Assembly: GCF_011355085.1 (NCBI RefSeq)
Contig: NZ_VXCP01000029.1
Span: forward strand, 19,817 to 83,816
Length of the DNA: 64,000 bases
Reading direction: 5' to 3'
DNA from: Pseudomonas akapageensis
GTDB lineage: Bacteria; Pseudomonadota; Gammaproteobacteria; Pseudomonadales; Pseudomonadaceae
The number at the start of each line of letters is the position of its first letter. Within the stretch, counting starts at the first letter, position 1. A program made the translations under genes and the position numbers. Under the pieces are notes generated by a model. The model worked only from the letters and a program-made list of their open reading frames with translations. It did no database searches and was not told the DNA's origin. Shown here piece after piece: positions 24,545 through 33,343 of this stretch.

Positions 24545-24676
24545 CGCGTTCCTGGCCTTGATTGACCATGGGTCCAAGGCCTCGCCTGGAAGTCGGCTCA
24601 GGCCCGAGCACCCTGGATGAGCTGCGCCGCAATGCGGCCGATCCATCCATCAACCGAAACGAGGATCTTGATCGCT

Positions 24677-25378
24677 ATGGAAAAAGTCATCTACCTGCTC
24701 TGGCGTGATACCCAGACCAGCCGCGAAACCTTCGCCCGCCGCCTGCGCAGCGAGGTCGCCGAACAACTGCAGGCCCTGGGCGCCCAGGGTCTGCAACTGA
24801 ACCTGGCCGACGCCGATGTCGAACCTGCAGCCGGCCTGCGCCAGGAGAACAACCGGCCTTTGCCCGATGGCAGCCTGTCGCTATGGCTGGACAGCGCAAA
24901 CGGACCTGCTCGCCGCCCGTTTGACGATCTGATTGCTGCGGCGACGGCACGCATGGCCGCCTATCTGGTCTGCGAGTCGGTTGCGATCCGCAATATCCGC
25001 TTCCCCGCAACGCCCGGCGAGCGCACCCACGGCTTCGCTCAACTGGCCCTGCTCACCCGCCCTCCTCGACTCACCCCTGAAGCCTGGCTGGATATCTGGC
25101 GCAACCACCACACCCCGGTGGCCATCGACACGCAAGACAACTTCCTATACGTGCAGAACCTGGTGGTATTGGCACTGACTCACGGCGCGCCGCGAATCGA
25201 TGCCATCGTCGAAGAATGTTTCCCGCCAGCCGCCATGACCGATCCCCAGGCGTTTTTCGATGCGGTGGGCGACGAGGCGAAATTCCAGCGCAACCTGGGC
25301 GCGATGATGGACAGCTGCAATCGCTTTATCGATTTCGACAAGATCGACGTGCTGCCGACCAGTCAGTACTGCCTGTAG
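24677..25378 (+). CDS. EthD-domain protein, double-length
   Basis: This 233-aa protein looks like two ferredoxin-like EthD repeats. The first half starts KVIYLLWRDTQTSRETFARRL and the second HGFAQLALLTRPPRLTPEAWLDIWRNHHTPVAIDTQ, which carries the family's W-x-x-HH-x-P signature. EthD/dabb-fold proteins include ring-cleaving and lyase-type helpers in degradation pathways. The ATG at 24677 follows AACGAGG and begins the conserved region. It is the last catabolic gene before the island. The exact reaction is unknown. Confidence 0.8.
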   Translation: MEKVIYLLWRDTQTSRETFARRLRSEVAEQLQALGAQGLQLNLADADVEPAAGLRQENNRPLPDGSLSLWLDSANGPARRPFDDLIAAATARMAAYLVCESVAIRNIRFPATPGERTHGFAQLALLTRPPRLTPEAWLDIWRNHHTPVAIDTQDNFLYVQNLVVLALTHGAPRIDAIVEECFPPAAMTDPQAFFDAVGDEAKFQRNLGAMMDSCNRFIDFDKIDVLPTSQYCL

Positions 25379-25392
25379 GGGAGCCTACAGAA

Positions 25393-25424
25393 TTCGGAAA
25401 AATCGTACGCTAAAATTTTCCGAA
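25393..25424. terminator. Perfect 9-bp palindrome between the EthD-like gene and the island
   Basis: TTCGGAAAA (25393-25401) and TTTTCCGAA (25416-25424) form a stem with a 14-base loop, between two convergent genes. The A- and T-rich arms suit a bidirectional terminator; because it marks the left edge of the island it could also be a recombination scar. Confidence 0.5.
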
Positions 25425-25478
25425 CTGTCAGAGGCCTGTCAGGTGGATCTGCACCTGGCGCGGCCCAACCGCAGCACA

Positions 25479-28400
25479 CTAGGTCGGCCCCAAGGAGGCG
25501 GGACGCGTCTGCACAAGAGTCGGCCACGAATCCAACGTTGTCCAATCGATGCCTTTTTCCATTTCAAATCGACAGACAGGCCCGCGCATCAATATCTGAG
25601 CCTGGATGGCCTGCTCAGCGTCGGCGGTGTGTCCCCAAGGAATCGCATCCAAGTCCCGTAGTAGACCCGCCAATATGTCCTGATCAAGGCGATCGCCAAA
25701 TCGAGCGGCCAAAAAATGTTTCGCCCGACGAAATCGAGTTCCAGTGCCGATTAGTTGCGTAGCCAAGAGCGTTGCGCCACGGCCCTCCACAGCAATTTCG
25801 GGGGCATGCCGCACTATCATCGCCGGCATTCCCGATAGGGTTGACGATCCCGCCGCCACGATTTGCCGGAGGTCATCCGCCAAGTCCGAACGTTTGAACA
25901 GGCAGGCTGCGATCAGGTCATCGCCGACATTGAAGATGCCCCGCCCGGCGAGTTCCGAAAGCGCCTGTCTTGGCCAATTGGCCGCCAGAAACAGGCTGGC
26001 CTGCCGGAGCGACTCATAGCGATCGGACCACAGCCCATCGTCCGCGGATTCCTGATTCAGCCAGTGCGCATACCCGTCAATCAAGCCTAGGCAATAATCG
26101 AATCCCCTGCGCAGACAACGTAAGAGCAGACCACGAACGACTCGACTCCGCGCCATCGCGGCGACGGTCGACGACATCGGCAGGGCGTGCAAGGCGACGT
26201 ACTGCGACGCGTCGTCGAGTACCGCCCGGTGCCGTATCAGTGTGGTGAGAATCGCCTTCCATTGCGGCCCGTCAAAACATTCGGCGAAGCCTTCGACGGC
26301 TTCGTTGACGACATACGAGAAATCGTAAGAGGCGTCGAATAGCAAACGCGTGGCGACCACAAAGTGCCTGAGATGCTCGTAATCCCAGGGATCTGATCCT
26401 TGCGCGTTGAGGCGGATGAACAGTGTCCAGGTACCCAGCACTTGCTCGCGCCGGACCGTCAGTGCCGGGAACATCCAGGCGCGGAATCGATCCAGGAACA
26501 CCTCAAACGCCAGGATCCGGGCGATTTCGCCCCCGGGGCAATCAGGCGGCTCCGTCCACTCTACCGAGATCTGCCGTGGCGTGAACACGTAGCTCGCCTT
26601 GTGCGTTCCCATCGGAATCTGGATCTCGAGCAACTCTCGTTCAAATCGCAGAACCTTCGTCGAGCGACTACTAAACGTCGAACAGAAGTGCTCGAGCGCT
26701 TGTACGCGCCGTGGTAGCCGCTGCGTGTCAATACGCAGTCCTGTCAGGGAGTATTGGTGAAGGAGATTATGTAGAACGTGCGGATTCTCATACCGCTGTG
26801 GCGTCTCGCGGGAAGCCACAATGGCGTCAAACTCGAATCGCCAGTTGCGGTCCTGTATCTCGAATGACTCGGGGATCGCTTCATCAGTCCACTGACGCAG
26901 CCAAATTTGAAAGCGCTGAAGCACTGCGGCATCGCGCTCAGGTAGCGATCCCATGCACAGAAATCTGATCCACCATTGCATCACCATGAGGTAGCGGCCA
27001 TAGCTGCTGACGTCGCCCTCATCCACCACGCGCCCTAGCAGCATTTTCAATGTGGCATCGTAAGTTTCGACTAACGATCCTCTGATCTGCTCTGCAACGT
27101 TATCCAGACCTACCACGTACAGCGCGTCCCGGAGCGTCAAATAGGCATCGTTGAGTTGCTGAGGAAGCTGCGCCGTCGCTTCGCCTCCCGACACAATGCT
27201 TCTAAACGACGTTACTGACTGCCGGAATGCGTCCACTGGCTCAAGGACGGCGGGATTGTTGAGAGCCTGGCGTGTAAGCAGGATCCCGCTTGCGATCGGC
27301 AACTCCAGTGAACGTATGGATACCATCGCTTCGACAAGCAAACCGTCTTCAAGGTCGTGCGCTAGTGCGTCGATGTAGGAGGCAGCGTCATCCAGCACAT
27401 AAACTGGTAGTCGCACACATTCCGTCCTGACGAAGGCCAAGCTTTCAAGAATCAATACGGCATTGTCGCGCCGAAGCGCCGTCAGTTGAACTGCGGCCGA
27501 GTCAAGCAGACGGCGCAACGTTTGCGGCGGTACCCAGGACGTCGCCGCTTCGCAGGCGAGCAGTGCCATGACGATTCGAAGGTCACCACTGGCGACCAAT
27601 GTGCGTGTCACGGACGACAGCGCGAACAGTGTACGCAGGTCACGCTGCGGCCTACCCTGTGATACTTGGACGGCACGTTCGTAGTCTCTCGCAAACTCCG
27701 TGAGCGCGCAATATTCGCCGGCGTACCCTGGGTTCTTTGAGCGCCAGATTGCCGCGAGCAGAGACGGTGACTCCACTACGCCGTCGGCGCGTTGCATCCA
27801 CCTCGCCGGTGTTGGCTGTTCGCTAAGTGCCAATAGTCGGTCCTTGACTTCTCGCCCGACCGGGAGACGACGTAACTGGGTAAGAACTTCGACACAGTCT
27901 GGCGCCAGCTCGCCGCCAGGTATCAGCACCTCGTCGGTGAAGACAAGTGCGCAGTCGTCGGGCAACACCAACTCTCGGCGAAGCTCACTCTGAATTGATC
28001 GCAGCATGGTCGAGTCGCCCAGGATTAAGGCGCCGCGGTCAAATACAACGCAGTCTGCTCCGGCTGGCATGCGCCGAGTGTCCATCCTGACGCAGGTAAT
28101 TTTCTGCTGGCGGAACATGATACCCGCGTGTTCCTCCGCGCTGCCTTCGTCCACTATCACCACTGCCACGCCGGCCTGCTCCCACGCGTTGAGCGCAAGA
28201 TATCGGCGCCAGGCGCACATGAGATCCGGTGCCACTAATGCGCGGCCCGAGGATTGTGTGCCAAGCATCAACAAGCCGGCTTCCGCGACATCGTAGCGCC
28301 CGATCAACGCTGCACGGCATGCATCGGTCAACACATCACGGTCGCGAAAGGCATCATCAGGATATGCCGGCCGCACCTGCAGCAGATGCAACCGTCGAAC

Positions 28401-29180
28401 CGTCGTCGCGCGCAGATGGCTCCCGCGCCAGAGCCTGAGGTCTGAGCAAGCCGGACGCAAGACTAGGGTCGTCGCCTGCGAGCCGGTACTCTGAGCGCTG
28501 GCGAAACCGAAGCCGATCGTATGCGCGACGTTCATCAGCTGTGGGTTTCTCGGCATGACGGTGGTCACGGACACGAAGCCAAGTGTCGTCTCGAGTCCCC
28601 ATTCGCAGTCGATCGCTGTAAAGTCGAACGTCTGCATCAGCTGGTTACATACCGCCTCCATGTGATCAAGAACTGCCGTGTCCAGATACGGCGAATGATC
28701 GTGACCGACATCGCCACAAACATCGATATTCAGCAACGGCTGCACAAAGCATGGAATGGCCTCGACATGATCGTAACGCCCCGAAAGCGCAAGCTGGCGT
28801 CGTGCGTGCTCGGTCGATCCACTCATGGCCACAGCGGCAATGCGCCGTATGAGCGCTTGGGGCTCGGGACATATCAGACTTTCGTAGCCGCCGGCATTGA
28901 CGTGATCCGTCAGATCCTCGTTACCTGCACTACGCACGATCCAGGGACCTGGACCACAGACGTCCTCCACTTGTCGCGTCAGCTGTGGAAAAGCCTCCTC
29001 CAAAGCGGCTGCGTAAATCGATACTGGGTCGTCCGCCTGTGCCAGGCCGCCCGCCACTGCGGTCGGCAAAGGGGCGATCGGAAAGACGGGCAGGACAAGA
29101 CTACTTAGGGATTCGATCTTCCGAATGCGCAGAAGCCGATCCACCTTGGGTCCGTAGAGCTGTTCTTCGTCTGTAGTCAT
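25479..29180 (-). CDS. Large ATP-grasp/phosphohistidine-swivel protein (PEP synthase-like) with unknown ~800-aa C-terminus
   Basis: This 1233-aa protein shows, near residues 82-102, WIVRSAGNEDLTDHV and GGYES, the ATP-grasp core of PEP synthase, PPDK and rifampin phosphotransferase. LHLLQVRP at 264-271 is the usual end of that domain. The swivel domain follows (about 300-395) with a candidate phosphohistidine His351 in EEHAGIMFRQQK, equivalent to the TSHAAI-type motif. Residues ~400-1233 are helix-rich and match nothing I recognise; the PEP/pyruvate TIM-barrel domain is not seen. By analogy to rifampin phosphotransferase it may use ATP to phosphorylate an antibiotic-like substrate, possibly for self-protection or biosynthesis, but this is inference. 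It is the last gene of the minus-strand operon and lies 118 bases after the ABC exporter. Confidence 0.75.
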   Translation of the reverse strand: MTTDEEQLYGPKVDRLLRIRKIESLSSLVLPVFPIAPLPTAVAGGLAQADDPVSIYAAALEEAFPQLTRQVEDVCGPGPWIVRSAGNEDLTDHVNAGGYESLICPEPQALIRRIAAVAMSGSTEHARRQLALSGRYDHVEAIPCFVQPLLNIDVCGDVGHDHSPYLDTAVLDHMEAVCNQLMQTFDFTAIDCEWGLETTLGFVSVTTVMPRNPQLMNVAHTIGFGFASAQSTGSQATTLVLRPACSDLRLWRGSHLRATTVRRLHLLQVRPAYPDDAFRDRDVLTDACRAALIGRYDVAEAGLLMLGTQSSGRALVAPDLMCAWRRYLALNAWEQAGVAVVIVDEGSAEEHAGIMFRQQKITCVRMDTRRMPAGADCVVFDRGALILGDSTMLRSIQSELRRELVLPDDCALVFTDEVLIPGGELAPDCVEVLTQLRRLPVGREVKDRLLALSEQPTPARWMQRADGVVESPSLLAAIWRSKNPGYAGEYCALTEFARDYERAVQVSQGRPQRDLRTLFALSSVTRTLVASGDLRIVMALLACEAATSWVPPQTLRRLLDSAAVQLTALRRDNAVLILESLAFVRTECVRLPVYVLDDAASYIDALAHDLEDGLLVEAMVSIRSLELPIASGILLTRQALNNPAVLEPVDAFRQSVTSFRSIVSGGEATAQLPQQLNDAYLTLRDALYVVGLDNVAEQIRGSLVETYDATLKMLLGRVVDEGDVSSYGRYLMVMQWWIRFLCMGSLPERDAAVLQRFQIWLRQWTDEAIPESFEIQDRNWRFEFDAIVASRETPQRYENPHVLHNLLHQYSLTGLRIDTQRLPRRVQALEHFCSTFSSRSTKVLRFERELLEIQIPMGTHKASYVFTPRQISVEWTEPPDCPGGEIARILAFEVFLDRFRAWMFPALTVRREQVLGTWTLFIRLNAQGSDPWDYEHLRHFVVATRLLFDASYDFSYVVNEAVEGFAECFDGPQWKAILTTLIRHRAVLDDASQYVALHALPMSSTVAAMARSRVVRGLLLRCLRRGFDYCLGLIDGYAHWLNQESADDGLWSDRYESLRQASLFLAANWPRQALSELAGRGIFNVGDDLIAACLFKRSDLADDLRQIVAAGSSTLSGMPAMIVRHAPEIAVEGRGATLLATQLIGTGTRFRRAKHFLAARFGDRLDQDILAGLLRDLDAIPWGHTADAEQAIQAQILMRGPVCRFEMEKGIDWTTLDSWPTLVQTRPASLGPT

Positions 29181-29298
29181 GGTTTAGCACCCAAGATTCG
29201 ATGAATAAGATGGTGCAGCATGGCGATGGGCCGGCAACGGCATATATCAATCTCGCTACACTTTCGGTGCAGGCACGTCTTCAAGGGGTCACGTACTT

Positions 29299-31131
29299 TC
29301 ATCTAGGGTCGCCCAGGAATCCGCCGCTTTGGTGAGCCCACAACCTCGCGTATAGACCTCCTTGCGCAAGCAGGGTCGTGTGGTCGCCCTGTTCGACAAC
29401 ACGTCCCTCATCAAGCACGATCAAACGGTCCATCGCCGCGATGGTGGACAACCGGTGCGCGATCGCAATCACGGTCTTGCCTTCCATTAACCGGTAAAAG
29501 CTCTGCTGGATTACGGCTTCGACTTCGGAATCAAGTGCACTGGTCGCCTCATCGAGCAGCAGGATCGGTGCGTCCTTCAGCATCACGCGAGCAATGGCAA
29601 TACGCTGACGCTGTCCACCAGAGAGCTTGACGCCGCGCTCGCCCACATGCGCCTCGTAACCGCAGCGATTGCCCGCATCACCGAGATCTTGGATAAAGGT
29701 ATGTGCCTCTGCGCGCCGGGCAGCCGCTTCAATCTGCGCCGGAGTCGCATCGGGTCTGCCGTAGGAAATGTTGTCGGCTACCGACCGATGCAGAAGTGAG
29801 ATGTCCTGCGTGACTATGCCGATTTGGCTGCGCAACGAATTCTGCGTAGCGTGTGCGATGTTCTGCCCGTCGATAAGGATGCGACCGTTTTCTAGATCAT
29901 GGAAGCGCAGCAGCAAGTTCAATAGCGTCGACTTGCCGGCCCCCGAGCGGCCAACCAGGCCAATCTTTTCACCAGGCTTGACCGTGAGGTCCAGATCGTC
30001 GATCACTCGTGACCCGTTTTCGGCATAGCGGAAGCTCACTCGTTCGAAGCATACTTCGCCACGTGTCTCTGCGAGTTCGACGGCGCCAGGTACATCGAGA
30101 ACGGCAGGTGGGATCGACAGCATCTTCATGCCGTCCTGCACCGTGCCGACGTTCTCGAACAGGCTGGTCATCTCCCACATGAGCCACTGCGACATGCCTT
30201 GCAGCCGCAACGCCATAGCGGTGCAGGCGGCTACGGCGCCCACTCCCACTACACCTTGCGACCACAACCACAACGCGGTACCCGTCGTGCCAATAGTGAG
30301 CCCAATGCTCAGGAGATGGTTGACGATCTCAAAGGCGCTCACTAGCCGCATCTCGCCGTAGCCAGTGCGCATGAATTCGCGCATCGCCTCGTGCGCAAAC
30401 CCTGCCTCGCGCTGCGTGTGCGAGAACAGTTTGACAGTGGCAATGTTGGTATAGGCGTCGGTCACGCGTCCCATCAATAGCGCTCGCGCGTCAGCCTGCT
30501 CCTTGCCGAACTTGCCAAGGCGAGGCACGAAATAGAACAACGCGGCGATGTAAAGGACAAGCCAGATCACGAAGGGCCATACCAACTGCGCATCGAGCAC
30601 GGCAACCAGGACGATCATGGTAGTTATGGAGACACTCATAGCGACCATGACGTCGGCCAACACGAATATGGTTTCGCGTACCGCAAGTGAGGTTTGCATC
30701 ACCTTCGCCGTGATACGACCCGCGAACTCATCCTGATAGAAGGCCATGCTCTGCCCCAGCATCAGCCTGTGAAAGTTCCACCGCAGCCGCATAGGCAGGT
30801 TCACCGTGAGGGTCTGATGCTTGACGACGGACTGCAGCGCCACTACTACGATGCTGGCCACCATTACAGCAACCAGCCATAGTAATGTCTCGCCACGCTC
30901 AGCCCACAGGCGTGACGGCTCCTGCAAGCTGAGCCAGTCGACGATGCGGCCGAACATGGCAATCAGCAGCGCCTCTAACGCCGACATAATCATCGTGAGT
31001 ACCGCCATGGCGGCGATCTTGCCGCGTACGCCCTGCGTGCAAGCCCAAAGAAAGGCGAAAAATCCCCGGGGCGGCGGTGATGGCTCGGCGGCAGGGAACG
31101 GACAGAGCAATTTTTCAAAGAAGCCGAGCAA
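29299..31131 (-). CDS. ABC exporter half-transporter (TMD-NBD fusion)
   Basis: This 610-aa protein has six predicted transmembrane helices in its first ~330 residues. The nucleotide-binding domain has Walker A GRSGAGKST (about 402), signature LSGGQRQRIAIARV and Walker B ILLLDEATSALD, with the H-loop AHRLSTI. It is an exporter of the MsbA/lipid-and-drug type that works as a homodimer in the inner membrane. The start is TTG at 31129-31131 with GAGG 7 bases upstream; it opens a conserved-looking FFEKLLCPFPAAEP region. Lying inside the aminocyclitol island, it is the likely product exporter and part of self-protection. Confidence 0.9.
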   Translation of the reverse strand: MLGFFEKLLCPFPAAEPSPPPRGFFAFLWACTQGVRGKIAAMAVLTMIMSALEALLIAMFGRIVDWLSLQEPSRLWAERGETLLWLVAVMVASIVVVALQSVVKHQTLTVNLPMRLRWNFHRLMLGQSMAFYQDEFAGRITAKVMQTSLAVRETIFVLADVMVAMSVSITTMIVLVAVLDAQLVWPFVIWLVLYIAALFYFVPRLGKFGKEQADARALLMGRVTDAYTNIATVKLFSHTQREAGFAHEAMREFMRTGYGEMRLVSAFEIVNHLLSIGLTIGTTGTALWLWSQGVVGVGAVAACTAMALRLQGMSQWLMWEMTSLFENVGTVQDGMKMLSIPPAVLDVPGAVELAETRGEVCFERVSFRYAENGSRVIDDLDLTVKPGEKIGLVGRSGAGKSTLLNLLLRFHDLENGRILIDGQNIAHATQNSLRSQIGIVTQDISLLHRSVADNISYGRPDATPAQIEAAARRAEAHTFIQDLGDAGNRCGYEAHVGERGVKLSGGQRQRIAIARVMLKDAPILLLDEATSALDSEVEAVIQQSFYRLMEGKTVIAIAHRLSTIAAMDRLIVLDEGRVVEQGDHTTLLAQGGLYARLWAHQSGGFLGDPR

Positions 31132-31248
31132 AATATAGCCTCACTAATATTCCGCGACTGATGCCACACGCCTACCGGGTGGCGGGTAATGTTTTGACAT
31201 ACCAAGTCAATGCGATAAATGCGTCGCTTGCGCATTCGCTCAAGCACT

Positions 31249-32514
31249 TCAGCTGTCGATCAACCTGGCTACTTTTTCGAAGGCGGCGGCCACATGTTCT
31301 ATCGCGCTCGTATCGGCCAACAGCATCCGGTGAGGAAGAGCGATGCAGGACCTGGAAAATTCTTGCGCTATAGGCAATTGATAACGGGTTGGATCGACCG
31401 CATCGGTGAATGCCTTGCCCAGCCCGAACCGGTTTCTCGAGGAGGGCTTGTAGAGACGATTCTGGTTAAGCGCGCTGTACATCGTCTTGCAGGGCAACCG
31501 AATTTCCGCAGACAGCGCCGCAGCGAACCTCTCCGCGCCCTGTGTCTCGACAATCGACTGCGGCAACCGCACCACGTAGATGTAATGCGCCCGCTCCGTG
31601 GTGCGAGGGGCGGTAGCCTGTGGCAGGAAACCAAGAGAAACCAGAAAGCTGTCCAGAACGGCGGCATTACGACGCCTATGTGCCAGTTGCTCGTCCAACA
31701 CCTCCAGTTGCGCCACCAGGATGGCGGCATGAAACTCCGAGAGACAATGGTTGTTGCCCATGATCTCCGCGGTTTCGACCAGCGCCATCTCATCCATTCC
31801 AGGGGGCTGTGCAGAGAGCGTTCGGCCGTCGGCCCGCAGGTGCGCCAGGCGGCGTGCGACGCCCTCGTTGTCAGTAATCACCGCCCCACCCTCGCCGCTC
31901 GTCAACAGCTTGCTGTGCTGCATCGAAAACGTACCTGCCGCGCCGAAACAACCAACATGCCGACCGGCATACCTGGCGCCATGTGCCTGGGCGCAATCTT
32001 CGATCAAAGGAAGGGAGTGCGCCTGAGCGATTGCTACGAGGCGATTCAGGTCGGCGACCGCCGATCCAAGATGGACCACAGTGATGGCTCGCGTACGCCG
32101 CGTGATTGCGCGCTCAAGTGCCACTGGATCAAGGCAACCGGTCTCGGGTTCCACGTCGGTGAGGACGGGGATAGCATTGATGCCGAGTACCGCGGACGCT
32201 GATGCGACCCAGCTCACGCCGGGCACGATTACCTCGTCGTGCGCCCCGACCTCGCAGGCCTCCAACGCCATACTCAAGCTGGCGGTGCCCGTCGAGGACG
32301 GCACGCAATACCCGGCGCCAGTGTATTCGGCAAACGCCTTTCCGAAACGCTCTTCCCAAGACGGCTGCCCGCGGTATTGACCACTGATGGACCATCGGTG
32401 GCTGCCCAGTACGGCATTGACATTACGCAGGGTGTTATCAGTGCTCTGGGGCCAGTTGGGCCAATTCCCGTCGTGGACCGGCGTCCCTCCGTAAATTGCT
32501 AGCTTTTCCAACAT
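31249..32514 (-). CDS. DegT/DnrJ aminotransferase, BtrS-type (2-deoxy-scyllo-inosose aminotransferase)
   Basis: This 421-aa PLP enzyme of the DegT/DnrJ/EryC1 (SMAT) family has EDCAQAHG (Asp at ~173) and the cofactor lysine Lys202 in MQHSKLLTSGEGG. GNNHCLSEFHAAIL matches the GSNYCLSEFQSAIL block of BtrS from the butirosin cluster, and WPNWPQSTDNT matches the BtrS start. BtrS aminates 2-deoxy-scyllo-inosose with L-glutamine as donor and later aminates the oxidised second position to give 2-deoxystreptamine. I chose the ATG at 32512-32514 with GGAGG 5 bases upstream; a TTG at 32529 would add five residues. It lies 97 bases after PIG-L in the same operon. Confidence 0.88.
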   Translation of the reverse strand: MLEKLAIYGGTPVHDGNWPNWPQSTDNTLRNVNAVLGSHRWSISGQYRGQPSWEERFGKAFAEYTGAGYCVPSSTGTASLSMALEACEVGAHDEVIVPGVSWVASASAVLGINAIPVLTDVEPETGCLDPVALERAITRRTRAITVVHLGSAVADLNRLVAIAQAHSLPLIEDCAQAHGARYAGRHVGCFGAAGTFSMQHSKLLTSGEGGAVITDNEGVARRLAHLRADGRTLSAQPPGMDEMALVETAEIMGNNHCLSEFHAAILVAQLEVLDEQLAHRRRNAAVLDSFLVSLGFLPQATAPRTTERAHYIYVVRLPQSIVETQGAERFAAALSAEIRLPCKTMYSALNQNRLYKPSSRNRFGLGKAFTDAVDPTRYQLPIAQEFSRSCIALPHRMLLADTSAIEHVAAAFEKVARLIDS

Positions 32515-32611
32515 GGATGCCTCCGTCAATCAGGGTTAATTCGGTCTATCCAGGACAGCCACGGGATCAAGCCAGCGGTTGTTCCGGATCAACTCTTTCG
32601 CTAGAACGGAT

Positions 32612-33343
32612 TCAATTCACGCGTCGCCACAGGCGCTCCGCATATCGTGCGATGCCGGTGCCGACACGACCGGCATGTAGCAGCATCTCAGCGATGGTGG
32701 ATGCACTGGTCTGTGAACGGTAACCCCACATGTCCTCGCATTTGCTTTCCAACACAACTTCGATGTCGGCCGTCATGGCGGGTGCTAGGCCTTGAATGGC
32801 AAGCTGTCTTTCGAGTTCCGGGAGCGGCAAGCTCGAGCTGTAGGGAACGTCTTCGTAGTAAAGGACTTCGACGTGATCCAGCGTATCAGCGGCAATTCGT
32901 ACGATCTGATGATCGACATGCCCACCAAGGCCGCACGGAGCAAGCACAACCTGAGGCGACCGACACGCCACGGCGTTACGGATCAAGTTCACGACGTCCT
33001 CGGTCCTGGGATCATCGGTGGCTGCGATGCTAAGTTCTGTCGCTTTGTCATATCCCATCACAAAGCTGTCTGGACAGGACAACAGGTCGTAATCGATCCG
33101 CCGTCGCGCGCAATACGCTCGATCCTCCCGCTCCCGTTCTGCCGATATCGCATGTGCAGATTTCTCCCACGAAGCCTGCGGCAGTGCCCATCCGCTGTGG
33201 CCGAAGATTGTTACGAGACGGAGATCCGCTCGCATAGAAAGCCGCACAACGATGCCGCCTATGGAGTAGGCAATATCATCCGCGTGAGGTGATAGCAGCA
33301 GGATTCGCCTGCCCATCATTGACTCCAGAGATGACGAGATCAC
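32612..33343 (-). CDS. PIG-L family N-deacetylase (BtrD/NeoD-like)
   Basis: This ~243-aa zinc hydrolase has the metal motif SPHADD (His20, Asp22, Asp23) and the second ligand block GLGGHVDHQ (His142, His145). PIG-L enzymes remove N-acetyl groups from GlcNAc-containing substrates. In 2-deoxystreptamine clusters a PIG-L enzyme (BtrD, NeoD) deacetylates 2'-N-acetylparomamine to paromamine, and the neighbours here make that role likely. The GTG at 33341-33343 has a perfect AAGGAGG inside the end of the upstream gene and overlaps its stop as GTGA; an internal ATG at 33316 is an alternative. Confidence 0.85.
   Translation of the reverse strand: MISSSLESMMGRRILLLSPHADDIAYSIGGIVVRLSMRADLRLVTIFGHSGWALPQASWEKSAHAISAEREREDRAYCARRRIDYDLLSCPDSFVMGYDKATELSIAATDDPRTEDVVNLIRNAVACRSPQVVLAPCGLGGHVDHQIVRIAADTLDHVEVLYYEDVPYSSSLPLPELERQLAIQGLAPAMTADIEVVLESKCEDMWGYRSQTSASTIAEMLLHAGRVGTGIARYAERLWRRVN

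Noticed and set aside
24201..24653. Open minus-strand frame of 150 aa over the etfA remnant
   Set aside because: Only its middle is EtfA; the N-terminal part is non-homologous and the C-terminal part is frameshifted, so I call a pseudogene instead of a gene.
24568..24708. 46-codon plus-strand frame containing STLDELRRNAADPS, overlapping the start of the EthD-like gene
   Set aside because: It reads like a real protein fragment, but it has no clear RBS and I cannot link it to a family, so it is only a possible remnant of another broken gene.
25393..25424. Palindrome read as a Xer/dif-like or phage attachment site
   Set aside because: The arms do not resemble a dif consensus, no integrase is nearby and no matching copy was found at the right edge of the island.
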